The notes under the pieces are model-generated. The model did not search any database, was not told the origin of the DNA, and worked only from the letters and a program-made list of their open reading frames with translations. This document shows, in pieces, positions 8,640 through 16,203 of a DNA stretch of 64,000 nt (position 1 is its first letter; each line of letters opens with the position of its first letter). Source of the DNA: Nocardia sp. NBC_00416 (GTDB lineage Bacteria; Actinomycetota; Actinomycetes; Mycobacteriales; Mycobacteriaceae); NCBI RefSeq assembly GCF_036032445.1, contig NZ_CP107932.1, forward strand, positions 6,698,501 through 6,762,500. The letters are read 5' to 3'. Position numbers and translations under genes: made by a program.

Positions 8640-9530
8640 TCAGGCAGGTGCCGGGGCTTCCTCGGAGCCGGTTATCTCGTCGAGCACCGCGGCGAGAGCG
8701 TGCCGGACCGGGGTCATATCCATCAGGGCCTGACCGAGTTTCGTGAGCAGTACCGAGACCCGGACCGATTCCACGGTGATCCGGTTGGCCGCCGCGAACG
8801 CCACCACCGGCGCCGCGGTGCCCAGCGACAAACCCAGCTCGATGGTCCAGCCGATCAGCGCGCCGGCCAACGCCACCAGGATGTCCTGCACCATGGTGCG
8901 CACCGCATCGACGATCTTCTGGGCTTTCTCCGTCATCGTGGCCAGGCCGGCGGCCGCGGCCCCGGCCGCTTCGATCCGGTCGATGGCGGTCGCGGCGTAA
9001 TTGCGGTAGGCGGTGGCGGTTTCGCCGGACCACGAGGCGATGTCCTGGTCGACAGCTTTCTTCCACTCCGCGCCGATCGCCGTCAACTCCCCCGCGATCT
9101 TGGTCCACGTCTGCGCATACGCCTCGACCATATCGGGGTTGCCCGCCAGGGCGTCGAAGCTTCGCCGCAGGTACTCGACGTGCTCGAGCATCCACCCCGC
9201 GATCTGGCCGCCGGCGAAACCGAACGGGTCGGTCCACGCCCCCCACGCGGTCAGTCCGACATCGACCAAACCGAAAGCCGAGCTGACGTAGTCCTCTTTC
9301 CGGAAGTCCGACACCATTTTCCACGCATCGAACGCCACCGTGCCTTCCAGCGCCCCCCACGGCCCCTCTTCGCCGTCGAGGCCGATATTGGAGAAGGTGA
9401 ACAGCGTTTCCTGAAAATACTGCTCGCGGAAATTCGTCCCCTCAGCGATCAGCGGATTGCCCGCGGGGGCGGCCTCGTCGCCGAACCCCGGTAGTGATTC
9501 GTTGAGCCAATCGCCCACCTGGTTCGCCAT
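8640..9530 (-). CDS. WXG100-superfamily-like secretion-associated protein
   Basis: 296 residues. A helical region around residues 120-200 contains the helix-turn-helix hairpin typical of ESX substrates, with the WSG turn at about 167-169 and an alanine-rich second helix (IEAAGAAAAGLATMTEKAQ). It is followed by a hydrophobic stretch at 216-248 that could cross or insert in a membrane. The N-terminal 100 residues resemble nothing I can name. The ATG overlaps the stop of the EspC-like gene by one base (TAATG), so the two are co-translated. Role inferred from context: a type VII secretion substrate or partner. No toxin motif is evident. Confidence 0.65.
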   Translation of the reverse strand: MANQVGDWLNESLPGFGDEAAPAGNPLIAEGTNFREQYFQETLFTFSNIGLDGEEGPWGALEGTVAFDAWKMVSDFRKEDYVSSAFGLVDVGLTAWGAWTDPFGFAGGQIAGWMLEHVEYLRRSFDALAGNPDMVEAYAQTWTKIAGELTAIGAEWKKAVDQDIASWSGETATAYRNYAATAIDRIEAAGAAAAGLATMTEKAQKIVDAVRTMVQDILVALAGALIGWTIELGLSLGTAAPVVAFAAANRITVESVRVSVLLTKLGQALMDMTPVRHALAAVLDEITGSEEAPAPA

Positions 9531-9874
9531 TACAGTCCCCCCGTCGCCCCATCGATGGTCGTCTGCAGCCCTTGGAGCGCCTTCGCGATCGCACCGTCGG
9601 CACCGGTGAACGAATCCGCGTCGGCGGACAGCTTCTCGGGGACCGCGCCCACCGTGTCGGTGAGACCGCTGATCGCGCTCACAGTAGCGGTGTGGTTGTC
9701 GGCGAGCAGCCAGTCGACGATGGGTTTGGGGATCACCCCGTATCCGTCGTCGGCGGCGCTGATGTAGTTCGCCGCCTGCAGCGCGGTGCCCAGTCGCGCG
9801 GCGAGCTGCTGGATCGAGGTGGCGTGTGTGCGCAGGGCGTCGGGATCCACGTGCACCGGAACGGGATTCGTCAT
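9530..9874 (-). CDS. EspC-like type VII secretion protein
   Basis: 114 residues starting MTNPVPVHVDPDALR. The pattern of an N-terminal VDPDALR followed by an amphipathic Ala/Leu helix (HATSIQQLAARLGTALQAA) is that of the EspC/DUF2580 family, small helical proteins associated with ESX secretion in mycobacteria and nocardiae. An upstream in-frame ATG at 9934 would overlap the YbaB-like gene by about 50 bases and was rejected in favour of the internal start, seven bases after that gene's stop. It overlaps the WXG100-like gene by one base. Confidence 0.72.
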   Translation of the reverse strand: MTNPVPVHVDPDALRTHATSIQQLAARLGTALQAANYISAADDGYGVIPKPIVDWLLADNHTATVSAISGLTDTVGAVPEKLSADADSFTGADGAIAKALQGLQTTIDGATGGL

Positions 9875-9881
9875 CGTCGTA

Positions 9882-10526
9882 TCACACCAGCCACGAGGCG
9901 CGACGATAGTACTCGCCCTCTTCGTCATCGACATCGGGGATCAGCGACGAGGGCGCCGGGAGGGGTTCCGGTGATGTCGAGGGCCGTGGGCGCGCCGCCG
10001 CTTCCGGCGAGGCGGGTGGCCGCGACGGTGTGGGCGGTGGCGGTGTGGTGGGCGGTTGCGGTGTGGTGGGCGGCCGGGGCGCCGGCGGTTGCGGTGCGGG
10101 CTGCTGCGACCAGATGGGATCCGGCGCTGCGGGGGGCGCGTAGGCGGCCGGTTCGGGAGCCTCCGGGGCGGCGTATCGATCCTCGTACTGCTTGATGATG
10201 TTCGCGCCGATCGGGTCGTCGCCGACCACGTCGCGCACCGTCGCGGCGACATCGCCGACCAAGGTTTCTCGTGCCTGCCGCAGACACTGCATCAGCTCCG
10301 CCGCCAGCGCCGCCGGGCTCTTGCGGCGGATACCGTCGGTGAACCGGATATCCGTCGGTACGCCGTTGGCGTCGACGCTCACGGTGACGCTCTTATCGCT
10401 CGAGGCGGTGGTCACCGCCAGCTGCGCCATCCGCGCTTGAAGCGATTGAAAACGCTCTGCCTTGCGCTCCATCTGCTCGGCCCATTGGGCGAGGTCGGTG
10501 GCGGCGCGCGACGGGTCGTCGAACAC
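9882..10526 (-). CDS. YbaB/EbfC-like protein with proline-rich tail
   Basis: 214 residues from a GTG with an AGGGGGAA ribosome site. Residues 1-110 fit the YbaB/EbfC fold: a helical start (QMERKAERFQSLQARMAQL), strand-rich centre (VTVSVDANGVPTDIRF) and an AELMQCLRQA helix. YbaB proteins bind DNA as dimers, but many nocardial paralogues lie beside EspC/WXG100 genes, as here, and may have another role. The C-terminal ~80 residues are mostly proline, threonine and serine, ending in an acidic DVDDEEGEYYRR patch. It is the first gene of the minus-strand cluster, divergent from hrcA. Confidence 0.72.
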   Translation of the reverse strand: MFDDPSRAATDLAQWAEQMERKAERFQSLQARMAQLAVTTASSDKSVTVSVDANGVPTDIRFTDGIRRKSPAALAAELMQCLRQARETLVGDVAATVRDVVGDDPIGANIIKQYEDRYAAPEAPEPAAYAPPAAPDPIWSQQPAPQPPAPRPPTTPQPPTTPPPPTPSRPPASPEAAARPRPSTSPEPLPAPSSLIPDVDDEEGEYYRRASWLV

Positions 10527-10625
10527 CCGGCATTCCCCCTGCTGTGTATCGGATCTCGCGGTGACCGCCGCGACGTTAGCATGCGTGTTCGGGACATGTG
10601 CCCTGGAAGACCGACCGGACGGATC

Positions 10626-10631
10626 TAGACT
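10626..10631 (+). promoter_or_regulatory. Possible -10 element of hrcA
   Basis: TAGACT lies about 95 bases before the hrcA start with CTGGAA 17 bases upstream. No CIRCE inverted repeat is visible in this intergenic stretch. Confidence 0.3.
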
Positions 10632-10725
10632 GGGTACCGGACGCGGCGGTGTGAGAGCCGGGTCCGCGGCAAGTGGTGCGCCCGCCCCCCGCGACGGCGT
10701 ACAGCACAGCGAGGAGGTGGGGTCG

Positions 10726-11757
10726 ATGTCGAGCACCGAGGATCGGCGCTTCGAGGTCCTGCGGGCGATCGTCGCCGACTATGTCTCCACCAAGGAGCCC
10801 ATCGGGTCGAAGACGCTGGTGGAACGGCACAACCTGGGTGTCTCCAGTGCGACCGTGCGCAACGATATGGCGGTCCTGGAGGCCGAGGGCTACATCGCCC
10901 AGCCGCATACGAGTTCCGGCCGCATCCCGACCGACAAGGGCTATCGCCAGTTCGTGGACCGGATCGCGGAGGTGAAGCCGCTGTCGGCCGCCGAACGCAA
11001 GGCGATCATGCAGTTCCTGGAATCGGGGGTCGACCTCGATGATGTACTGCGCCGCGGCGTGCGGCTGCTGGCCCAGCTCACCCGCCAGGTCGCGGTCGTC
11101 CAATATCCGACGGTGTCCGCGTCGACCGTGCGCCACCTGGAGGTGGTCGCGCTCAATCCAGCGCGGCTGCTGCTGGTCGTGATCACCGACACCGGCCGGG
11201 TCGACCAGCGCATCGTCGAACTCGGCACGGTCGTCGACGACGAGGACCTGGCCGCACTGCGCGGCATGCTGGGCGCGGCCATGGACGGCAAACGTTTGGC
11301 CGCCGCCTCGGCCGCGGTCGCCGAACTTCCCGAGAAGGCTCCGCCGAAGCTGCGTGACGTGCTGATCAAAGTGTCGACCGTGATGGTCGAAACGCTGGTC
11401 GAGCACCCCGAGGAACGCCTGGTCCTGGGCGGTACCGCCAACCTCACCCGCAACGCGGGCGATTTCGGGCTCCAGGGCTCGCTGCGCACCGTGCTGGAAG
11501 CGCTGGAAGAACAGGTCGTGGTCCTCAAACTGCTGGCCGCGGCGCAGCAGCCGGGCACGGTGACCGTACGGATCGGTGAGGAAACGCAGGTAGAGGAGAT
11601 GCGGGGCACCTCGGTGGTCACCACCGGCTACGGCGCGGCGGGTGCGGTGCTCGGCGGAATGGGCGTGCTGGGCCCGACCCGGATGGACTATCCGGGCACC
11701 ATCGCCTCGGTGGCGGCAGTTGCCCGCTACATCGGTGAGGTGCTGGCCGAACGCTGA
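10726..11757 (+). CDS. hrcA: Heat-inducible transcription repressor HrcA
   Basis: 343 residues. The N-terminal winged helix carries the family signature (SSATVRNDMAVLEAEGYI, then HTSSGRIPTDKGYR). A GAF-like middle and dimerisation domain follow. HrcA represses groE/dnaK-type heat-shock genes through CIRCE elements and needs GroEL for folding. The start is set by a GAGGAGG ribosome site eight bases upstream. hrcA is followed by dnaJ, as in mycobacteria, but here ~580 bases of structured repeats separate the two. Confidence 0.95.
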   Translation: MSSTEDRRFEVLRAIVADYVSTKEPIGSKTLVERHNLGVSSATVRNDMAVLEAEGYIAQPHTSSGRIPTDKGYRQFVDRIAEVKPLSAAERKAIMQFLESGVDLDDVLRRGVRLLAQLTRQVAVVQYPTVSASTVRHLEVVALNPARLLLVVITDTGRVDQRIVELGTVVDDEDLAALRGMLGAAMDGKRLAAASAAVAELPEKAPPKLRDVLIKVSTVMVETLVEHPEERLVLGGTANLTRNAGDFGLQGSLRTVLEALEEQVVVLKLLAAAQQPGTVTVRIGEETQVEEMRGTSVVTTGYGAAGAVLGGMGVLGPTRMDYPGTIASVAAVARYIGEVLAER

Positions 11758-12336
11758 GTCGAGACGGACGGTCGTTCCTGCGGTCTTGTTCACAGCGCGC
11801 AGGTCCTCGCGTCGTCGAGAACCCTGCGTCTTTCCCTCCCACCGGCCTGCCCCCGACCCGCGGCGTCGCAGGCGACGCAATCCAACACAGTCGGGGCCCG
11901 CCCCGGTTCTGGAGCGACAGAGCGAGGGAGCGCAGCGACTGAGTGCCGGAGTGAAGAACCGGGGTTGACAAGGGCCCCGACCCGCCCCGCCGGAGGCGGG
12001 GCAAACAAACACAGTCGGGGCCCGCCCCGGTTCTGGAGCGACAGAGCGAGGGAGCGCAGCGACTGAGTGCCGGAGTGAAGAACCGGGGTTGACGAGGGCC
12101 CCGACCCGCTCCGCCGGAGGCGGGGCAAACAAACACAGCCGGGGTTGACGAGGGCCCCGACCCGCGGCGCCGAAGGCGCCGCCATAGACACTGTTAGGCT
12201 CGTGTTTCCGGCCGGGATAAAGTTGAGTCGACCCGACTAACCCCACGGGCTGGGCGGCGACGACACCCATCAGTAGCCACGCGGCCGGCCGTGCGAGCCG
12301 GAGCCGTGGACAGCGACCAAGGACTAAGAGACTCAA
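11758..12336 (+). repeat. Structured ~124-bp tandem repeat array A
   Basis: No gene. Two near-identical 124-bp units start at 11885 and 12009. A shortened unit follows at 12133, and the tail of another precedes at 11850. Each full unit can fold as a long hairpin: GTCGGGGCCC plus CCCCGGTTCT (11890-11910) pair with AGAACCGGGG and GGGCCCCGAC (11955-11981). A second short GC hairpin follows (GCCCCGCC-GGA-GGCGGGGC, 11984-12002). The short hairpins at 11863-11878, 11984-12002, 12108-12126 and 12164-12182 differ in sequence but keep pairing. The same element occurs before recO. A TAGGCT at 12195-12200 may be the dnaJ -10 element. Confidence 0.85.
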
Positions 12337-13494
12337 GTGGCACGGGACTACTACGGATTGCTCGGTGTAGGCAGGGACGCCTCCGACCAAGAGCTCAAAC
12401 GCGCTTACCGCAAACTGGCTCGCGAACTGCATCCCGACGTGAACCCGGACGAGGCCGCGCAGACCCGGTTCAAGGAGGTCTCCGCGGCGTACGAGGTGCT
12501 GTCGGATCCGGAGAAGCGTCGCATCGTCGATATGGGGGGCGACCCCTTGGACGCCGGTGGCGGCGGCGCCGGTTTCAGCGGTGCCGGTTTCGGCGGGCTC
12601 GGTGATGTGTTCGAGGCCTTCTTCGGTGGGATGAGCGGCGGTGCGGGCGGTGGCGCTCGCAAGCCGCGCGGCCGGGTCCAGCCCGGCGCGGACTCGCTGG
12701 TGCGGACTCGCCTGAGTCTGGCCGAGTGCGCCGTCGGGGTGACCAAACACCTCACCGTCGACACCGCCATTCTCTGCGACCTCTGCCAGGGCGCGGGCAC
12801 CAACGGCAACTCGAGTCCGGTGCGTTGCGAGACCTGCGGCGGTGCGGGCGAGGTGCAGTCGGTGCAGCGGTCCTTTCTCGGTCAGGTGCTGACCTCCCGC
12901 CCCTGCCCGACCTGCCGCGGCGCCGGCGAGACCATCCCGGATCCCTGTCACAAATGCGGCGGCGACGGCCGGGTGCGGGCTCGCCGTGAGATCGCGGCTC
13001 CGGTTCCGGCCGGGGTGGCCAACGGGATGCGGGTGCGGCTGGCCGCACAGGGCGAGGTCGGGCCCGGCGGCGGGCACGCCGGCGATCTGTACGTGGAGAT
13101 CGTCGAGCAGCCGCACGACGTCTTCGTCCGCGACGGCGACGACCTGCACTGCACCGTCCGTGTTCCGATGGTGGACGCGGCGCTCGGTACCACCGTCGTG
13201 ATCGACACCATCATGGACGGGCCCACCGAACTCACCATCGGCCCGGGTACTCAGCCCGGCGAGATCTCGGTGCTGCGCGGGCACGGTATGCCCCGGCTGC
13301 GATCCAGCGCCCGCGGTGATCTGATGGCGCATCTGGATATCGTCGTCCCGACCAGGCTGGACAGTAAGCAGTCCGATCTGCTGCGCAAGTACAAAGGTAT
13401 GCGGATCAAGGACAAGGCCGAGGTGATGTCGGCGCAGTCCGAGCACAACAGTGGTCTGTTCGCCCGGTTGCGCGCCTCCTTCAGCGGACGCTGA
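12337..13494 (+). CDS. dnaJ: Chaperone protein DnaJ (DnaJ2 type)
   Basis: 385 residues from a GTG. The J domain begins ARDYYGLLGV and carries the HPD motif (LHPDVNPDE). A short Gly-rich region follows (DVFEAFFGGMSGG). Four zinc-finger repeats are present: CDLCQGAG, CETCGGAG, CPTCRGAG and CHKCGGDG. The C-terminal substrate-binding domains complete the protein. It is a co-chaperone of DnaK. Position after hrcA and before rsmE matches dnaJ2 of mycobacteria. The rsmE start lies four bases after the dnaJ stop. Confidence 0.96.
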   Translation: MARDYYGLLGVGRDASDQELKRAYRKLARELHPDVNPDEAAQTRFKEVSAAYEVLSDPEKRRIVDMGGDPLDAGGGGAGFSGAGFGGLGDVFEAFFGGMSGGAGGGARKPRGRVQPGADSLVRTRLSLAECAVGVTKHLTVDTAILCDLCQGAGTNGNSSPVRCETCGGAGEVQSVQRSFLGQVLTSRPCPTCRGAGETIPDPCHKCGGDGRVRARREIAAPVPAGVANGMRVRLAAQGEVGPGGGHAGDLYVEIVEQPHDVFVRDGDDLHCTVRVPMVDAALGTTVVIDTIMDGPTELTIGPGTQPGEISVLRGHGMPRLRSSARGDLMAHLDIVVPTRLDSKQSDLLRKYKGMRIKDKAEVMSAQSEHNSGLFARLRASFSGR

Positions 13495-13498
13495 CCCG

Positions 13499-14239
13499 AT
13501 GGCCGCGACGGTCTTCTACCTCGACGAGATACCGGAACCGGGGTCCGTCGCGGTGCTCGACGGCGCGGAGGGCCGCCACGCGGCGACGGTCCGCCGCATC
13601 CGCGCCGGGGAGGCCATCACCCTCTCCGACGGCCGCGGCGTGCTGGCCGAGTCCGAGGTCGTCGCGGCGCAGAAGAACGAACTCGAGCTGCTGGTGCGCA
13701 CCCGCTGCCGGGCCGAACCGGCCACTCCGGCGGTCACCGTGGTCCAGGCCCTGCCGAAATCGGATCGTTCGGAGCTGGCGGTCGAACTGATGACCGAGGC
13801 CGGCGCGGATGTGATCGTGCCGTGGCAGGCCGCCCGCTGCGTATCGAACTGGGAGGCCAAAGCGGACAAGGGCGTGGCCAAGTGGCGGACGGCCGCCCGG
13901 ACCGCGGCCCGGCAGTCACGGCGGGCCTACATACCCGAGGTCACCGCCGTGCACCGGACCCCTGAGTTGGTGGATGCCGTCCGTGCCGCGACCGAGCAGG
14001 GTGCGGTGGTCGCGGCACTCCACGAATCCGGCACCGCGACATTCACCGGGCTGCCGTGGCGGGAGGCTCCGGCCGTCACCCTGATCGTCGGTCCCGAGGG
14101 CGGCCTCGACGACGCGGAGTTGACGGCGCTGGCCGGGGCCGGCGCCGAGGTGGTACGGCTCGGTCCCACCGTGCTGCGCACGTCCACCGCGGCCGCGGTC
14201 GCGCTCGGCGCGCTGGGCGCGCTCACCGCGCGCTGGTGA
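13499..14239 (+). CDS. rsmE: 16S rRNA m3U1498 methyltransferase RsmE
   Basis: 246 residues. N-terminal PUA-like domain and C-terminal SPOUT methyltransferase. The SAM-binding knot is visible as LIVGPEGGLDDAEL and RLGPTVLRTSTAAAVALG. It methylates N3 of U1498 in 16S rRNA. ATG 13499 was chosen over an upstream in-frame ATG because it starts four bases after the dnaJ stop and gives the family's N-terminus (ATVFYLDEIPEPG). Confidence 0.93.
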   Translation: MAATVFYLDEIPEPGSVAVLDGAEGRHAATVRRIRAGEAITLSDGRGVLAESEVVAAQKNELELLVRTRCRAEPATPAVTVVQALPKSDRSELAVELMTEAGADVIVPWQAARCVSNWEAKADKGVAKWRTAARTAARQSRRAYIPEVTAVHRTPELVDAVRAATEQGAVVAALHESGTATFTGLPWREAPAVTLIVGPEGGLDDAELTALAGAGAEVVRLGPTVLRTSTAAAVALGALGALTARW

Positions 14240-14310
14240 GTTCCGGGTCGCGCGGCGGGCCGGGGCGGCGACCAGGTGGAATTCCAGTGGGACGTGTCGG
14301 GGCCGAGGGC

Positions 14311-14316
14311 TAGACT
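14311..14316 (+). promoter_or_regulatory. Possible -10 element of phoH operon
   Basis: TAGACT 80-90 bases before the phoH GTG. The hexamer matches the -10 sequence found before dnaG and hrcA in this window. Confidence 0.3.
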
Positions 14317-14401
14317 CTGGACAGCGACAGCGTTCGCGACCCAGATCTGACAGCGTGCGTCACCGCAGCTTCGAGACCGGAAAGCAGGCCATACCCACTA
14401 C

Positions 14402-15502
14402 GTGCGAACACAAGGCGATATCGGCGACCAGAATCTCACCGCGGCCGAGGACGGCGCTTCGGGGCCCGCGGCCCGCACAGTACGTTCGAGTATCGAACTC
14501 GCTCCCGAGTCGGTATTCCCCTTCCTGGGATCGGCCGACGAGAACCTCCGCGAACTGGAGGAACTGCTGACGGCCGATATTCATGTCCGCGGCAATCTGG
14601 TGACGCTCACCGGCCGGGCGGCGGATGTGGCCCTGGCCGAACGGATCGTCGAACAGCTGGTGGCGCTCACCGGCCGTAACCGGGTGATCACCCCCGAAGC
14701 GGTCCGGCACACCGTGTCCATGCTCACCGAGGGCAGTTCCGAATCCCCGGCCGAGGTGCTGAGCCTGGACATTCTCTCGCGGCGCGGTAAGACCATCCGT
14801 CCGAAGACGCTCAATCAGAAACGCTATGTCGACGCGATCGACGAGAACACGGTGGTTTTCGGAATCGGTCCGGCGGGCACGGGTAAGACCTATCTGGCTA
14901 TGGCGAAGGCCGTTCAGGCGCTGCAGAGCAAACAGGTCAATCGCATCATCCTGACGCGCCCCGCGGTCGAGGCCGGGGAGCGTCTGGGTTTTCTGCCGGG
15001 CACCCTGAACGAAAAGATCGACCCGTATCTGCGCCCGCTCTACGACGCACTGCACGACATGATGGACCCGGAAGCCATTCCCAAATTGATGGCGGCCGGA
15101 GTTATCGAAGTCGCGCCCTTGGCGTATATGCGTGGCCGGACCCTGAACGATTCGTTCATTATTTTGGACGAGGCGCAGAATACGACCGCCGAACAAATGA
15201 AGATGTTTCTGACCCGACTCGGCTTCGGGTCGAAGATCGTGGTGACCGGCGATGTGACCCAGGTGGATCTGCCGCACGGCGCACGGTCGGGGTTGCGGGC
15301 GGCCAGTGAGATCCTCACCGATATCGAGGATATTCATTTCGCCCTGCTCACCAGCAGCGATGTGGTTCGGCACCGGCTCGTGTCGGAGATCGTGGACGCC
15401 TACGAGAAGTTCGAGGCCGAAGCCCGGCCGCCGGTCGGCCCTGCGCATATGTCGGGTAACCGGGCGCAACGGCGCGCGGCGGGGCGGGCGGGCCGGGGAT
15501 AG
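14402..15502 (+). CDS. PhoH family ATPase (YbeZ-like)
   Basis: 366 residues. N-terminal KH-like region, then the PhoH P-loop: Walker A GPAGTGKTYLAMAKAV and Walker B FIILDEAQNTT. PhoH/YbeZ proteins are cytosolic RNA-associated ATPases, usually encoded beside ybeY, as here, and implicated in ribosome or rRNA maturation. The GTG start has no good ribosome site, so the exact N-terminus is uncertain. The C-terminal ~25 residues are basic and low complexity. Confidence 0.93.
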   Translation: MRTQGDIGDQNLTAAEDGASGPAARTVRSSIELAPESVFPFLGSADENLRELEELLTADIHVRGNLVTLTGRAADVALAERIVEQLVALTGRNRVITPEAVRHTVSMLTEGSSESPAEVLSLDILSRRGKTIRPKTLNQKRYVDAIDENTVVFGIGPAGTGKTYLAMAKAVQALQSKQVNRIILTRPAVEAGERLGFLPGTLNEKIDPYLRPLYDALHDMMDPEAIPKLMAAGVIEVAPLAYMRGRTLNDSFIILDEAQNTTAEQMKMFLTRLGFGSKIVVTGDVTQVDLPHGARSGLRAASEILTDIEDIHFALLTSSDVVRHRLVSEIVDAYEKFEAEARPPVGPAHMSGNRAQRRAAGRAGRG

Positions 15503-15621
15503 GGGCGCGTCATCGCGTCGTGTCCCGGGCCGGGAGCCCGGCGCGGCGTCGAATCACCGTACCTCCGCATTCGATCCTGCCGCGCGCGGACGTCGGATGG
15601 GCTCTGCCCGGCAGCACCCAT

Positions 15622-15627
15622 TAGGCT
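15622..15627 (+). promoter_or_regulatory. -10 element for leaderless ybeY
   Basis: TAGGCT ends six bases before the GTG start of ybeY, and no Shine-Dalgarno lies between. Confidence 0.45.
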
Positions 15628-15633
15628 GACCAG

Positions 15634-16203
15634 GTGAGTATCGAGATCGCCAACGAGTCGGGTATGGAAGTGCCCGAAGAAGACCTGGTGGACGTCGCCC
15701 GGTTCGTGATCGGCCGGATGGACGTGCACCCGGCCGCCGAATTGTCGATGGTGCTGGTGGATCTCGACACCATGTCCGACCTGCACATGCGCTGGATGGA
15801 TCTGCCGGGCCCGACCGATGTGATGTCGTTCCCGATGGACGAACTCGAACCCGGCGGCCGGCCCGACAGTCCCGAACCGGGTCCGTCGATGCTGGGCGAT
15901 ATCGTGCTGTGCCCGGAGTTCGCGCTGGACCAGGCCGCCAAGGCCGGGCATTCCCTCGATCACGAACTCGCCCTGCTCACCGTGCACGGTGTGCTGCACC
16001 TGCTCGGTTACGACCATGCCGAACCGGCCGAGGAGAAGGAGATGTTCGCGCTCCAGGCCCGGCTGCTCGAGCAGTGGTACGAGGAACTGCTGGAGGAGCA
16101 GCGGCGTGCCGAACTGGCCGCCCGCGATGCCCGGCTGCTGGGCAAGACGGGTTTCGCGGCGCCGGAGGACAACCGCTCGTGGCCGGGTGACGCACACGCG
16201 TGA
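15634..16203 (+). CDS. ybeY: Endoribonuclease YbeY, rRNA maturation factor
   Basis: 189 residues. The zinc-binding signature HGVLHLLGYDH (HxxxHxxGxDH) is intact near residue 115. YbeY takes part in 16S rRNA 3'-end maturation and ribosome quality control. The family is usually ~150-180 residues; the extra here is a charged Glu/Arg-rich C-terminal tail. The start is supported by a -10 hexamer six bases upstream (leaderless). The stop overlaps the next gene's GTG as GTGA. Confidence 0.95.
   Translation: MSIEIANESGMEVPEEDLVDVARFVIGRMDVHPAAELSMVLVDLDTMSDLHMRWMDLPGPTDVMSFPMDELEPGGRPDSPEPGPSMLGDIVLCPEFALDQAAKAGHSLDHELALLTVHGVLHLLGYDHAEPAEEKEMFALQARLLEQWYEELLEEQRRAELAARDARLLGKTGFAAPEDNRSWPGDAHA

Noticed and set aside
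7912..9360. An open frame of 482 codons spanning both the tail-anchored protein and the WXG100-like gene
   Set aside because: Only the part from the GTG at 8538 has a ribosome site and sensible composition; the rest is a shadow of the WXG100-like gene.
10527..10725. CIRCE element for HrcA autoregulation
   Set aside because: No TTAGCACTC-N9-GAGTGCTAA-like repeat was found upstream of hrcA or dnaJ.
11850..12189. CRISPR-like array
   Set aside because: Units are 124 bp and contiguous with no unique spacers, and no cas genes are present.
10576..13446. A very long minus-strand open frame (956 codons) across hrcA, the repeats and dnaJ
   Set aside because: It is antisense to well-recognised genes and arises from GC-rich third positions; its translation is low-complexity with no domain.
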